A stretch of DNA of 64,000 bases from an uncultured Pseudomonadales bacterium (GCA_947487765.1 CANKXO010000004.1:434001-498000), one strand, 5' to 3'; shown: positions 44,572-53,342, counted from the first letter of the stretch. Numbers and translations are program-made. Notes: generated from the letters alone by a model not told the origin.

Positions 44572-44904
44572 ATGGCGTATGATCCAGGGTTAGCTGAAAG
44601 GTTGCATGACTACTTTGAAGGGCGTCCTGAGGTGGAAGTGAAAAGGATGTTCGGTGGTTTGTGTTTTATGGTTGCGAATCATATGTGCTGTGGAATCATT
44701 GGGGAAAAATTAATGGCTCGTGTTGGGCCAGAAAAATATGATGAATGTTTAGAGAATTCATATGTTACGGAGATGGATTTTACTGGCAAGCCTATGAAAG
44801 GTATTGTCTATGTGCTGCCGGAAGGGCTAGAGAGTGAGCCTGAGTTAGAGTATTGGTTGGCTCTATGCGAATCGTTTATTCGCTTGCTTCCTCCTAAGTT
44901 GTAA
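44572..44904 (+). CDS. TfoX/Sxy N-terminal domain protein
   Basis: The 110-residue product is a single TfoX N-terminal domain: GLAERLHDYFEGRPEVEVKRMFGGLCFMVANHMCCGI and LMARVGPEKYDECLE. Full-length TfoX promotes competence; short N-terminal forms are common and of unknown role. There is no TfoX C-terminal domain. It is the last of the plus-strand row of small genes. Confidence 0.85.
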   Translation: MAYDPGLAERLHDYFEGRPEVEVKRMFGGLCFMVANHMCCGIIGEKLMARVGPEKYDECLENSYVTEMDFTGKPMKGIVYVLPEGLESEPELEYWLALCESFIRLLPPKL

Positions 44905-44946
44905 TGGTACTAAATAAAGGTAATACACAAAATAAGCAAATCTGTT

Positions 44947-45276
44947 TTATTCAACGCATTCAAACTCTGTCGCGTCAGTAAGGCTGTCAAATTTAAACGT
45001 TGCCTGATTTTTATCTGTATTAATTACTTTGATTTTAATATCGTTACTGTTGCTATCTTCTTTGATGTGAATAATATTTCCTTCCAATGACCAAGAGCCA
45101 TTAGAGTTGGGCTTTTGATGAATCCAAGATGAAAATGTATGGTCTTTATTTAAGGAAAACTCTTCGTATACCGTATCACCGTTCTTGCTTTTGTAGGACC
45201 CATACAATGTTTTTTCATCGATACGTCGATTGTGATGTGATGTTAGAATATTAGTCAATAGAGAGCGGATTTTCAT
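44947..45276 (-). CDS. Small protein of unknown function (possibly paired with the muramidase)
   Basis: The 109-residue product is not one I recognise. It has a basic N-terminus (SHHNRRIDEKTLYGSY) and a series of beta strands (FSLNKDHTFSSW, GSWSLEGNIIHIKED), like a small lipocalin or Elicitor-type barrel. There is no clear signal peptide. It lies 36 bases downstream of the muramidase gene in the same direction, the position of an immunity gene in effector pairs. AGG lies six bases before the ATG. Confidence 0.55.
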   Translation of the reverse strand: MKIRSLLTNILTSHHNRRIDEKTLYGSYKSKNGDTVYEEFSLNKDHTFSSWIHQKPNSNGSWSLEGNIIHIKEDSNSNDIKIKVINTDKNQATFKFDSLTDATEFECVE

Positions 45277-45312
45277 TATGAACCTGTATGCTGTTAATTT
45301 TTTAATTGCAAT

Positions 45313-46209
45313 TTACGAATCAATGCTGGCATGGCTAGATTTGTTCATCGCTTTTAATCTTTTATAGGCAGCATCAATTCTAATATCATATTTGCTTTGC
45401 GCATAAGTCGGGCCGTTATAAAAGCGGGCAAATTCTGTCCAGTCTCTTTTTTGTATTGCTGAAAGTAGGTATTTGTTATTTTTAATAAAGTTGGCAAAGG
45501 TGTTTAAGTGCATATATTCACTTATCATCATATCTTGCACAAAAACGGAAACTGAGGAATATCCCGCTTGTTTGTAATGAGCCCCCATTATTTGAAAGCG
45601 GCCCCATGCTGTTGCTTTTAATGCAGCTTGTTGGTCTAACACGGCTGCACGATATAATTTAGGGTACTGAAGTCTACTACCTTCATATGAGTCTGGCGAA
45701 TACGGGCCAGAAATGTCGGGGTGTGTTTTACTGTATTTATCTTGTGTGAGTTGCCTAAAATAATGAGGCTCAAATAAAATTTTGGGTCTACCCATATGAT
45801 CCCAGGCACTTTCTTTTGTTTGAACTTCCGCCACAGCTTTGATCGCTTCAACGTCGCACTGTAACAAGTTAGCAACTCTATGATAGTCGCTCTCTTTGAG
45901 CGAATGTGTATTAATGTTGTAAGACAGATTAAATACAGGATGCATCGGCCGAGGAATTTTGGTCATAGTTAAGCGAGCCAATGTAAAACTATGAGGCTCG
46001 ATACGACCATTGGGATTTTTTAAACCGCAGGCTCTTTTCTGAAATATCTCGATTGCATTACTCAGTTCTTGGTTATATGCACCTGTGGTTTTGATTACAA
46101 AAGGGGCTAACCATTGTTTATGGGCGGTGAGTAAATCGCGTATAACGGACACATCGTGTTTGTTATTTTTGCAACCTTTGCCGACGCTGGCTGAAATTTT
46201 CTTGGCCAT
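45313..46209 (-). CDS. N-acetylmuramidase-family protein with peptidoglycan-binding-like N-terminus
   Basis: The 298-residue protein has an N-terminal peptidoglycan-binding-type repeat (ISASVGKGCKNNKHDVSVIRDLL, then AYNQELSNAIEIFQKRACG) and a C-terminal N-acetylmuramidase (DUF3380) domain with KILFEPHYFRQLT, the DISGPY region and ATAWGRFQIMGAHYKQAGY and FARFYNGPTYAQSKYD. It should cut the glycan chain of peptidoglycan. No signal peptide is seen. The N-terminal pattern is like that of type VI muramidase effectors, though phage endolysins share it. A perfect CRP-type site lies upstream (46467-46482). Confidence 0.8.
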   Translation of the reverse strand: MAKKISASVGKGCKNNKHDVSVIRDLLTAHKQWLAPFVIKTTGAYNQELSNAIEIFQKRACGLKNPNGRIEPHSFTLARLTMTKIPRPMHPVFNLSYNINTHSLKESDYHRVANLLQCDVEAIKAVAEVQTKESAWDHMGRPKILFEPHYFRQLTQDKYSKTHPDISGPYSPDSYEGSRLQYPKLYRAAVLDQQAALKATAWGRFQIMGAHYKQAGYSSVSVFVQDMMISEYMHLNTFANFIKNNKYLLSAIQKRDWTEFARFYNGPTYAQSKYDIRIDAAYKRLKAMNKSSHASIDS

Positions 46210-46570
46210 GTTAAGTCTTATCCATCAGAAGTATAATTTTATTTTTGATTATTCTCAAAAGACAAAAGCACATGATAAGTAAGGCTTTACATATCATTGC
46301 GATTTTCTTTAAAAGTGAAATTTTATTTCTTAAAATTTTGGGAAACGCGAGGTTATTCAAATGATGGAGTTGTTAGCTCCGGTTCCTTTTATAACTGCAA
46401 CCGTATGAACTGTTTTCCGAACAATATTTTACACTAATTAGGCTATCAGGTCGCTAGGGCTGAAATTGTGAGTTTGGTCACAAATTAAAACATGAATGCC
46501 AAAATGAGGGGGTTCTGTGAAGGTTTTGTGATGTCTAGAGATGAGCGTAAGCTTGGTGTTGGGTGGTTTA
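46210..46570. other. Intergenic region upstream of the muramidase gene
   Basis: This 361-base gap separates two minus-strand genes. It must hold the muramidase promoter. The clearest element is the CRP-type site at 46467-46482, listed separately. No ORF is convincing. Confidence 0.45.
46467..46482. promoter_or_regulatory. CRP/Vfr-type binding site
   Basis: The sequence TGTGA-N6-TCACA fits the CRP core at all ten conserved positions, with AAAT and AATT flanks. It lies about 258 bases upstream of the muramidase start, so either its promoter is distant or another minus-strand start uses it. Confidence 0.6.
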
Positions 46571-47686
46571 TCAGCTTTTATGGATGTCGACACTCCATGA
46601 AATATCCATCTCTTTTAGGGCTTCAAGGTATTCAAGGCGTGTCATAAACCCAATGCATGGGTGGGCACCAACTATTTCTATTTTCTGATTAGCTAATTTT
46701 GTTGCCATCAATATTGCAGGCATACAAGGTATGTAAGGTCCATCTCCAGACCGGGCAGTTAACTCAAAAGTGATTGTTTTCTTGTGATGCTTTTCATCTT
46801 TTCCCGTTAGTGTCATATGAAAAGCGCTATTTGCACTGCCAAGCCAATCAAACAAGAATGAGGTTTTCAGTAGCAATGGTGCTGCGCGATTTAAATGCTT
46901 AATTAAGCCGATGCGAACTAACCAAGAAAGGCCCCATAAGGTAACATGAATAAACGGTATCTCTAAACCTGCATAAAAACGAATATTTTTCAGTGAAGGA
47001 TAGCGTTCAGGAAATAAACTTAAGTCTGGTATGTCACAATTGCCCAGTAAGCGTGAACCGAGATGCTTGTAACGGTGTTGATGCAAATTTTGCCAGCCAT
47101 AAATATTCTGCATTCTTCCATCAATTAATGTTTTAAATGGCTTCCCTGTATAACCCAAAATTGCAGCGGTAGTGGCTAAGCCTCGTGTTGTTTTTTGTGC
47201 TGTGGTAATCCCGTAGTCTACTGACTCAAGCTGTTCGAATTCTTTAATATAGTCATCGATTAATGCAGATGTGAGGCAAGGCACAGAGCTTGCTCCACTG
47301 CACACTAATATATTGTGCTTTTTTGCTTCACTATCAAGTTGAGTAATACCGCTGACAAAATCTCTTCCATCGGCTAAATCAATATAATGTACATTGTGTT
47401 TAATGCAGAGTTGGGCAACACGATAGCCTTGTGATTGAAATGGGCCAGATGTATGAATCACAATATGAGGTTCAATTGTTTTTAATGAATTCTCAAAATT
47501 TTGATTAATGTCAAGTGCAACGGCTTCAATGTGGTTTACTGCTGAAATATTAGCTTTGGAGGCTTTGGCTTTCTCCAGTGAGCGCCCAGCAATAATGACT
47601 TGGATATTTTTTTCTTTTGCCAATGACTTAGAAATAAAGCTTCCAAAATTGCCGTAGCCACCAATAACAAGAATACGTTTAATCAT
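46571..47686 (-). CDS. Saccharopine dehydrogenase-like NAD(P)-binding protein
   Basis: The 371-residue protein has an N-terminal Rossmann fold (ILVIGGYGNFGSFISKSLAKEKNIQVIIAGRS) and SGPFQSQGYRVAQLCIKHNVHYIDLADGRDF, typical of saccharopine-dehydrogenase-like proteins. The C-terminus (about 270-371) contains FELTARSGDGPYIPCMPAILMATKLA. It is probably not the lysine-pathway enzyme. It overlaps the DCC-DUF4166 gene by eight bases and forms a set with it. Confidence 0.8.
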   Translation of the reverse strand: MIKRILVIGGYGNFGSFISKSLAKEKNIQVIIAGRSLEKAKASKANISAVNHIEAVALDINQNFENSLKTIEPHIVIHTSGPFQSQGYRVAQLCIKHNVHYIDLADGRDFVSGITQLDSEAKKHNILVCSGASSVPCLTSALIDDYIKEFEQLESVDYGITTAQKTTRGLATTAAILGYTGKPFKTLIDGRMQNIYGWQNLHQHRYKHLGSRLLGNCDIPDLSLFPERYPSLKNIRFYAGLEIPFIHVTLWGLSWLVRIGLIKHLNRAAPLLLKTSFLFDWLGSANSAFHMTLTGKDEKHHKKTITFELTARSGDGPYIPCMPAILMATKLANQKIEIVGAHPCIGFMTRLEYLEALKEMDISWSVDIHKS

Positions 47687-48692
47687 ATTCGCTCTTTATT
47701 GTAAAATACCCTTTGTATTCATAAATCTTCCCCCACCATGGATGCGTGATGTCAACAAACATCTCAAATGTATTATCATCAATGGCAATTTCTTCTGCAT
47801 GCCCTTTACCAACTAAAAAGGTTAGAGGAACAGGAATATAGTGTCCCAAAACATAAATTATATACCCTTTATGTTTAAGCTTAACTTTCCCATCTTCCCA
47901 TAAGTAGTTCATTCGCCAACCGAGGCCAGAGCGCATAATCTCGATAACTTCATTACCTTTTATTTGTACCATTGTGGACTTGAAGTAATAAGGCTTTCTA
48001 TTTTTAAAATGAAATAGACGGTTAAAATGAAAGGCCTTTGTATCTTTATTACTTTCAAAATTGACCGTCACATGCACCTCTTTTTCAGTGTGTGGTGGAA
48101 TACCACGCATTAGCCAAAAAAATGGTGCAAACCATTTAATTGGGCCAGAACATTCGACATCTAATTTTCCATTCACAACTGTTATATCGTTAGTGTAGGG
48201 CTTATTGCGATAGTGTTTGTGTAAAACTTTTGGTAATTTGTTCCATGCGCTGCCGAATATCCCTTTAAATATAGGCTCACTTTTAAGCTCAAGATTGTCA
48301 ATGCGAGATATGCCTTTATGTTTTACGAGGCGATTTCGCACACCGCGCATCCATGGGTAGAGTATTTTAGCTGCACTGTCAGACCAGAATAATATTTTAT
48401 TGGTAAGGTTGAACCAACCTTTTCTATCGCTATATTTAGCCATAAAGCGAAGTGCATCCTTACCGTGAAAAAATGATTGCCCGTCATAAATAATCATACC
48501 TTCATCTAAGTCAAGTCGCTGCTCATTAATGTGCTGAATAAGTGGATGATTCTTTTCTTCTCGGGCATTTAAAAGAGTTAAATTGCCGTAGTCCTCTTTG
48601 ATGCGTAATGCTAAGGCAGCATTTTTACATAGCGGGCAATCACCATCGTAAATAAACCAAATGATACGGTCTTCATTGGAGTGATTCGTCAT
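47679..48692 (-). CDS. DCC-type thiol-disulfide protein fused to DUF4166
   Basis: The 337-residue protein has a DCC (DUF393) domain at the N-terminus with YDGDCPLCKNAALALR (CxxC), and a C-terminal DUF4166 domain from about residue 140, with FGSAWNKLPKVLHKHY and FAPFFWLMRGIPP. DCC domains act in thiol redox; DUF4166 is of unknown function. The fusion overlaps the neighbours on both sides (4 bases upstream, 8 downstream), so a complex or shared pathway with the saccharopine-dehydrogenase-like protein is likely. Confidence 0.82.
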   Translation of the reverse strand: MTNHSNEDRIIWFIYDGDCPLCKNAALALRIKEDYGNLTLLNAREEKNHPLIQHINEQRLDLDEGMIIYDGQSFFHGKDALRFMAKYSDRKGWFNLTNKILFWSDSAAKILYPWMRGVRNRLVKHKGISRIDNLELKSEPIFKGIFGSAWNKLPKVLHKHYRNKPYTNDITVVNGKLDVECSGPIKWFAPFFWLMRGIPPHTEKEVHVTVNFESNKDTKAFHFNRLFHFKNRKPYYFKSTMVQIKGNEVIEIMRSGLGWRMNYLWEDGKVKLKHKGYIIYVLGHYIPVPLTFLVGKGHAEEIAIDDNTFEMFVDITHPWWGKIYEYKGYFTIKSEYD

Positions 48693-49156
48693 AAGGGTTT
48701 AGTGACCATAAGGAAAAAGATAAGAACTAAGCTAATAAATGCCGGCCAGCCTAAGAAAAACCATACCCTGAATAATGCAAAATAACGTTCAGGTAAGGCT
48801 GTCCCGCTGTTGTGACTTTGTACCACTATTTTTTTCAGTTGTACTTGTATCCAGACAACAGGTAGCCAACATAGTGCGGCAATGACGTAAAGAATATAAG
48901 TAATGACAAGCCATAAGCTTGCCCAATCGTAACCTGCCTTCCATACCAGCCATACGCCTGTGATAGGTTGTACAAAAGCGGCAGGGAAGGTGAAGAGGTA
49001 ATCGGCGAGTACAGTGTTTTTAGCTGCGTATAATCTTTCGTGAATATTATCCGTAAAGTATGAACGAAACATAAAAAATGCAATGCCGAGACCTGTGCCA
49101 AATAAAATAGTTGCACTAATGATGTGTAGCGTTTTAATAATAGAATATACGTCCAT
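48689..49156 (-). CDS. DUF2269 family membrane protein
   Basis: The 155-residue protein has four hydrophobic segments and the DUF2269 start IIKTLHIISATILFGTGLGIAFFMF, with the family's conserved His and later PITGVWLVWKAG and LPVVWIQVQLKKIV. It may be a heme- or quinone-associated membrane protein, but the role is not known. It overlaps the DCC-DUF4166 gene by four bases and follows the CGNR-type regulator. Confidence 0.85.
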   Translation of the reverse strand: MDVYSIIKTLHIISATILFGTGLGIAFFMFRSYFTDNIHERLYAAKNTVLADYLFTFPAAFVQPITGVWLVWKAGYDWASLWLVITYILYVIAALCWLPVVWIQVQLKKIVVQSHNSGTALPERYFALFRVWFFLGWPAFISLVLIFFLMVTKPL

Positions 49157-49173
49157 GACTGATCGTTAACCGT

Positions 49174-49791
49174 TTATTTAGTCGTTCTAAATTTGTGAAT
49201 TTTTGCTCGGTTTCCACATGTTTTCATTCGGCACCACTTACGACCGACACCTCTACCGTTATTTAAAAATAACCCAGTACAGCTGCCGCATTCAGCAATC
49301 TTTAATGAGGTTTCGCTTGATAGTAGATCATTAGTGCTTAAAATTAAGCGCACGCGTATGGTGGTAATGTTGATTGAAGACTTTACGGGAGATAAATGGG
49401 TTACCCAAGTAAAATGTTGTTGTGTTTGGGTAAGAGTAGATTGCGAATATGCCCATTGTATTTGTTCGCTAAGAGACGAAAGGTCAGACGAATCAACACT
49501 TTGGCCTGCAGCAATGGTGCTGAATACTTCCCAGCCAAGGCGACGAAGTTTCCGCAGTTTATTTAACTCGTCTTGTGTAGTTTTTTTGGGATAGCTCATC
49601 TTCAACTCATTAGCTTCCGCATCATTGATGATATCAGCATGCTTTGCCCATCGAAGTAAGCCATCCCAATCAGGGATCGTATCCAGCTCACGGCTTTTGC
49701 CTAAATCATCAAAAGTGTTGATGAAGTCAAGAAAGGGGTGTCCGCCAAAGAATCCTAGCTTCTCCCAGTAATATTGTTTATCTGTAACCAT
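49174..49791 (-). CDS. CGNR zinc-finger (ABATE-domain) regulator
   Basis: The 205-residue protein has an N-terminal ABATE domain (FFGGHPFLDFINTFDDLGKSRELD) and a C-terminal CGNR zinc finger, with IAECGSCTGLFLNNGRGVGRKWCRMKTCGNRAKIHKFR containing four Cys in CxxC...C...C form. Such proteins are thought to be transcription regulators. It leads the DUF2269, DCC-DUF4166 and saccharopine-dehydrogenase-like set, 17 bases upstream of DUF2269, and is divergent from the hydrolase at 49883. Confidence 0.85.
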   Translation of the reverse strand: MVTDKQYYWEKLGFFGGHPFLDFINTFDDLGKSRELDTIPDWDGLLRWAKHADIINDAEANELKMSYPKKTTQDELNKLRKLRRLGWEVFSTIAAGQSVDSSDLSSLSEQIQWAYSQSTLTQTQQHFTWVTHLSPVKSSINITTIRVRLILSTNDLLSSETSLKIAECGSCTGLFLNNGRGVGRKWCRMKTCGNRAKIHKFRTTK

Positions 49792-49882
49792 TAATCGAAT
49801 ATATATAGGTTGCGCAAAAAGGTCAAACGTTGTAACCTTTTTGTGTATTTTAACGGTTACAGTGGCGGGAAGGGGTATTGAG

Positions 49883-50692
49883 ATGACTTTGTTATTAGAG
49901 CAGGCCTTTAACTATCATGGGCAATCTGTGGCATGGGGTTGCATAGGTGAGGGTGAGCCGCTGGTGATGATTCATGGTTTTCCGTGGTCTTCTCAGTCAT
50001 GGAGGAATGTTGCGCCTTGGCTTGCCAGGAAGAGAAGAGTTTTTTACTTCGATATGTTGGGTTGTGGCCAGTCAGAAAAAAGAGCGGGGCAGGATGTAGC
50101 CGCCAGCGTACAAAATGATCTTCTAGCTGAGCTAATACGGTATTGGAGTCTGGATCGGCCTGAGGTTATTGCCCATGATTTTGGTGGTTTAGCAGCGCTA
50201 CGAGGCTATTACCTAAATCGCTTGCGATACCGTAAGTTAACACTTATCGATGCCGTTGCTGTTTTGCCATCGGGGTCGCCTTTTTATCGGCATGTTCGTG
50301 AGCATGAAGCTGTATTTTCGACGCTTCCTGCTTATGCGCATAAAGCATTATTTGCAGCGTACATTCAACAGGCTGCCCATAAAGCATTGTCAGAAGAGGT
50401 TGTCGAACTATATGCACAGCCGTGGCTTGATGATGTAGGTCAGCCCGCCTTTTATCGCCAAATCTCACAGTCATCAGCTCACTGTATTGAGGAGGTTCAA
50501 TCCCTCTATGCACCGATGGATAATGACGTTCATTTAATCTGGGGGGAGCAAGACAGCTTTATTCCAATCTCTCAAGGAAAGGAGCTGGCAACATTAATTT
50601 CTCCCAATAGCTTTACATCAGTCCCAAGTGCTGGTCATTTGGTTCAAGAAGATGCACCTGAAGCGATCGTTTCGACTATTTTGTCGAGCTAA
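49883..50692 (+). CDS. Alpha/beta hydrolase with Asp nucleophile (haloalkane-dehalogenase/epoxide-hydrolase-like)
   Basis: The product has 269 residues from ATG 49883, chosen because AAGGGG lies seven bases upstream; the longer ORF begins at TTG 49841. The nucleophile elbow reads VIAHDFGGLA, with Asp99 in place of Ser, which marks dehalogenases and epoxide hydrolases rather than esterases. The oxyanion stretch HGFPWSSQSW, the acid in GEQDSFIP and the catalytic His in SAGHLVQED are present. It might act on a halogenated or epoxidised compound. It is divergent from the CGNR gene. Confidence 0.78.
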   Translation: MTLLLEQAFNYHGQSVAWGCIGEGEPLVMIHGFPWSSQSWRNVAPWLARKRRVFYFDMLGCGQSEKRAGQDVAASVQNDLLAELIRYWSLDRPEVIAHDFGGLAALRGYYLNRLRYRKLTLIDAVAVLPSGSPFYRHVREHEAVFSTLPAYAHKALFAAYIQQAAHKALSEEVVELYAQPWLDDVGQPAFYRQISQSSAHCIEEVQSLYAPMDNDVHLIWGEQDSFIPISQGKELATLISPNSFTSVPSAGHLVQEDAPEAIVSTILSS

Positions 50693-50831
50693 ATTATCAC
50701 TGGTTATTTATCTTTTGTGAATGAAAAGAAAAGAGCGAATAAATAAAGAATAGATAATGCCTGTGGTATTGCTTGTTGATACTTTTGTTATATCACTAAA
50801 TAAGCGTGGCTGATACAGGTAGAATAAAGTG

Positions 50832-51554
50832 ATGAAATTCAGTCTTTATCAATATGTGTTACATACGGTCAAATTCGTATCGATTACTTTATGTTTATCG
50901 TTGTTGTCTGCGCATGTCTATGCTGAATGTGTACTGTTGTTGCATGGCTTAGCTCGCTCAAGCTATTCGATGGCAAATCTTGAAAATGCCTTACTAAGAA
51001 ATAACTTTAACGTCGTCAATATAGATTACCCGTCGAGACGCGATGCAATCGATATATTAGCCAACAATGCGATTCCCCCCGCACTAGAACAATGTGAGGG
51101 TGACGATATACATGTTGTAACTCATTCAATGGGAGCTATATTGCTTAGGCAGTATTTCAGTGAACATGATGTTGAAACATTAAAAAGGGTTGTTATGTTG
51201 GGGCCGCCTAATCAAGGCAGTGAAGTCGTTGATGCTTTAGGTTCTATGCCTGGTTTTTATTGGCTTAATGGAGAAGCAGGGTTACAGTTAGGTACCGGTA
51301 AGCATAGCTTACCTAACATGCTCGGTGCTGCTGATTTTGATGTGGGTATCATAGCCGGTAATAAAAGTATCAACTGGATATTGTCGCTGATTATTCCCGG
51401 GCCTGACGATGGTAAAGTGTCAATTGAGCGTACAAAATTATCAGGGATGAATGATCATATTGTGATGCCGGTAACACACACATTTATGATGAAAAAGGAT
51501 TCAGTGATTCATCAAGTGATTTTTTATTTAAGAGAAGGCAAGTTTGATAAATAA
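50832..51554 (+). CDS. Secreted alpha/beta hydrolase (triacylglycerol lipase/esterase-like)
   Basis: The 240-residue product has a Sec signal peptide (cleavage after VYA) and begins its fold at CVLLLHGLARSSYSM. The nucleophile is Ser in VVTHSMGAILL, with ERTKLSGMNDHIVMPVTHTFMMKKDSV supplying the catalytic His. The pattern matches small secreted lipase/esterases of COG1075. ATG 50832 follows the in-frame GTG at 50829 and is the better start. A terminator follows at 51553. Confidence 0.8.
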   Translation: MKFSLYQYVLHTVKFVSITLCLSLLSAHVYAECVLLLHGLARSSYSMANLENALLRNNFNVVNIDYPSRRDAIDILANNAIPPALEQCEGDDIHVVTHSMGAILLRQYFSEHDVETLKRVVMLGPPNQGSEVVDALGSMPGFYWLNGEAGLQLGTGKHSLPNMLGAADFDVGIIAGNKSINWILSLIIPGPDDGKVSIERTKLSGMNDHIVMPVTHTFMMKKDSVIHQVIFYLREGKFDK

Positions 51555-51590
51555 AGACCGATAACAATAAATTTATCATCGGTCTTTTAC
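51553..51590. terminator. Bidirectional intrinsic terminator
   Basis: Arms AAAGACCGAT (51553-51562) and ATCGGTCTTT (51578-51587) pair perfectly, with a T-run on the plus side. It lies between the convergent ends of the esterase gene (51554) and the nuclease gene (51604). Confidence 0.75.
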
Positions 51591-51603
51591 GGTAGATAAT
51601 TTT

Positions 51604-53058
51604 TTAATTGCAAGCAGAATCCCAAATTTGATTAGCCCACGCAGGATAATCAACAAATGGATTTCTATTACCTTGCCGTTCTACGATTCTGGCATGCCGA
51701 GTAATTTCTATGTCGCTGACAGGGTCTTGATTATGCCAACTTAATAATGTGCAAAGATCCCCAAGTTCTGATCCGCTAGTGTTACTATGATCAACTAATA
51801 CGAGATCTTCTGTTCCTGTATTGTCACTACCATTGTAACGAACATCCATATAAAACATCATGCGGGCAAGATCACCTTTCACTTCATCTCGTGGTTCAAA
51901 GCTATTGCTATCAGTAAAGTTTCCCGGTGCTTCGCTGATACTGCTACCACCGTTATCATAATCTTTATTACCACGAGAAGAGTTGACTGATGCATCACTA
52001 GGTCGCAAATGATGTATATCGGTATAAGCCCAATCGCCAGAGCTGGGAAAGCCATGAGATTTTGGCCACGAGTGCTCACGATTCCATGCGTCAGGATTGT
52101 TGTTACCACTAGAGGTAAATGTTTTCGACTGCGAGCGCCCGGTATAAATCAAAATAACATTATTTGTGTTATTAGGATCTTCATCGGTATAGCGAAGTGC
52201 ATCCCATACTTGAGAGTAACTCATGCGGTTATGGTTAAGTGCGGCAGTATCATGTAAAGCGTTAACAAGTTGTATTCCGCTTAACCCAATGGCATTGGCA
52301 TAGTAGCTGTTAAATCCATCCCAAGTACTGCCGCTATTACCACCAGAGCCACCACCGGAGGTTTGAAAGTTGGCCGTTAAGCTGGCATTGCTATAGGTAG
52401 AGTATCCGCGCAGCATAATATGATAAGTACCTGTTTGTGGTGTCGCGAACGTGCAAGTCTCGTTGTTGCCGCTGCGGTAAGGTCTGCAATCATAATTTGA
52501 TGTACTTGCTGGAGAGGCGTGTCGAACATGAAGATCTAAATCACCTGATCCTCCACTTGTTGTGATAGATAAATTCTGTGCATTAGCGGGTATTTCAATC
52601 GTGAAGGTCACTTCAGAACCTTGAGAGCCGCCTAAATTATTAACCGTTTGGCCATTGGTTATCGAGGTCCTCTCAGAGCTTGAGCCGCCATTATTATTTT
52701 CATAACTGGCGGTTAATATTGTGCCAGAAAATGTGCTATAGGCACGTATGTCGATAAAATAGGTCGTGGTTTCAGGTGCTGAAAAACTGCAGTTTTCATT
52801 ATTGCCTGTCAGATAAGGGCGACAGTCATAACTGGATGATGTCGGGCGATTGCCCGCACGAACATATAAATCTGCATCACCACTGCCACCATTAATAGAA
52901 ATCTCTAAGTTGGAGGCATTAGTAGGAACGGTTAATTCATATTCAAGCGTATTGCCACTTGAAGCATTTAAATTATTAAGGGTTGTATCATTGTTAATAG
53001 GTACAGCCTGAGCTGTAGAAAATAAACAAGCAAAAGCACCTGCCAAAAAAAATCGCAT
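51604..53058 (-). CDS. Secreted endonuclease I (EndA/NucM family) with two PPC domains
   Basis: The 484-residue product (start ATG 53058, with AGGAG eight bases upstream) has a Sec signal (FLAGAFACLFSTAQA). Two PPC (bacterial pre-peptidase C-terminal) domains follow (about residues 27-115 and 145-235); each ends in a Cys pair near DCRPY. The C-terminal half is an endonuclease I domain, with WNREHSWPKSHGF and TDIHHLRPSDASVNSSRGN. It should degrade extracellular DNA, perhaps for nutrients or biofilm turnover. PPC domains in this place may help export or adhesion. Confidence 0.92.
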   Translation of the reverse strand: MRFFLAGAFACLFSTAQAVPINNDTTLNNLNASSGNTLEYELTVPTNASNLEISINGGSGDADLYVRAGNRPTSSSYDCRPYLTGNNENCSFSAPETTTYFIDIRAYSTFSGTILTASYENNNGGSSSERTSITNGQTVNNLGGSQGSEVTFTIEIPANAQNLSITTSGGSGDLDLHVRHASPASTSNYDCRPYRSGNNETCTFATPQTGTYHIMLRGYSTYSNASLTANFQTSGGGSGGNSGSTWDGFNSYYANAIGLSGIQLVNALHDTAALNHNRMSYSQVWDALRYTDEDPNNTNNVILIYTGRSQSKTFTSSGNNNPDAWNREHSWPKSHGFPSSGDWAYTDIHHLRPSDASVNSSRGNKDYDNGGSSISEAPGNFTDSNSFEPRDEVKGDLARMMFYMDVRYNGSDNTGTEDLVLVDHSNTSGSELGDLCTLLSWHNQDPVSDIEITRHARIVERQGNRNPFVDYPAWANQIWDSACN

Positions 53059-53245
53059 ACTCAATCTCCTAGAGTGTGAGGAAGTGTTACGGGCAAAAGG
53101 AGTATGCGATCGATTTTTTAACTATTCATTACATCTATATGTCACATAGATGTAGTGTGAAGTGTTTGGCGTTTTTTATTTTTATAAGGTAAATAAAAAA
53201 ATGAGATAAATTTTTTTAAGGGTTATCCCTTATTGATTATTTTTT

Positions 53246-53287
53246 AATAAAAAACTTACAGATAAAATATATTTTATCTGTAAGTTT
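53246..53287 (-). terminator. Intrinsic terminator after the IDO gene (36-base perfect palindrome)
   Basis: A perfect palindrome of 36 bases (53252-53287), each half 18 bases with the half-site AAACTTACAGATAAAATA, forms a very stable hairpin. On the minus strand it is followed by TTTTTT. It lies 56 bases after the IDO gene stop at 53343. Confidence 0.8.
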
Positions 53288-53342
53288 GGTGGTGTTAAAA
53301 GGTAGGATATAGTGTTAAAAAATTAAATGCAGTGTTTAAAAG

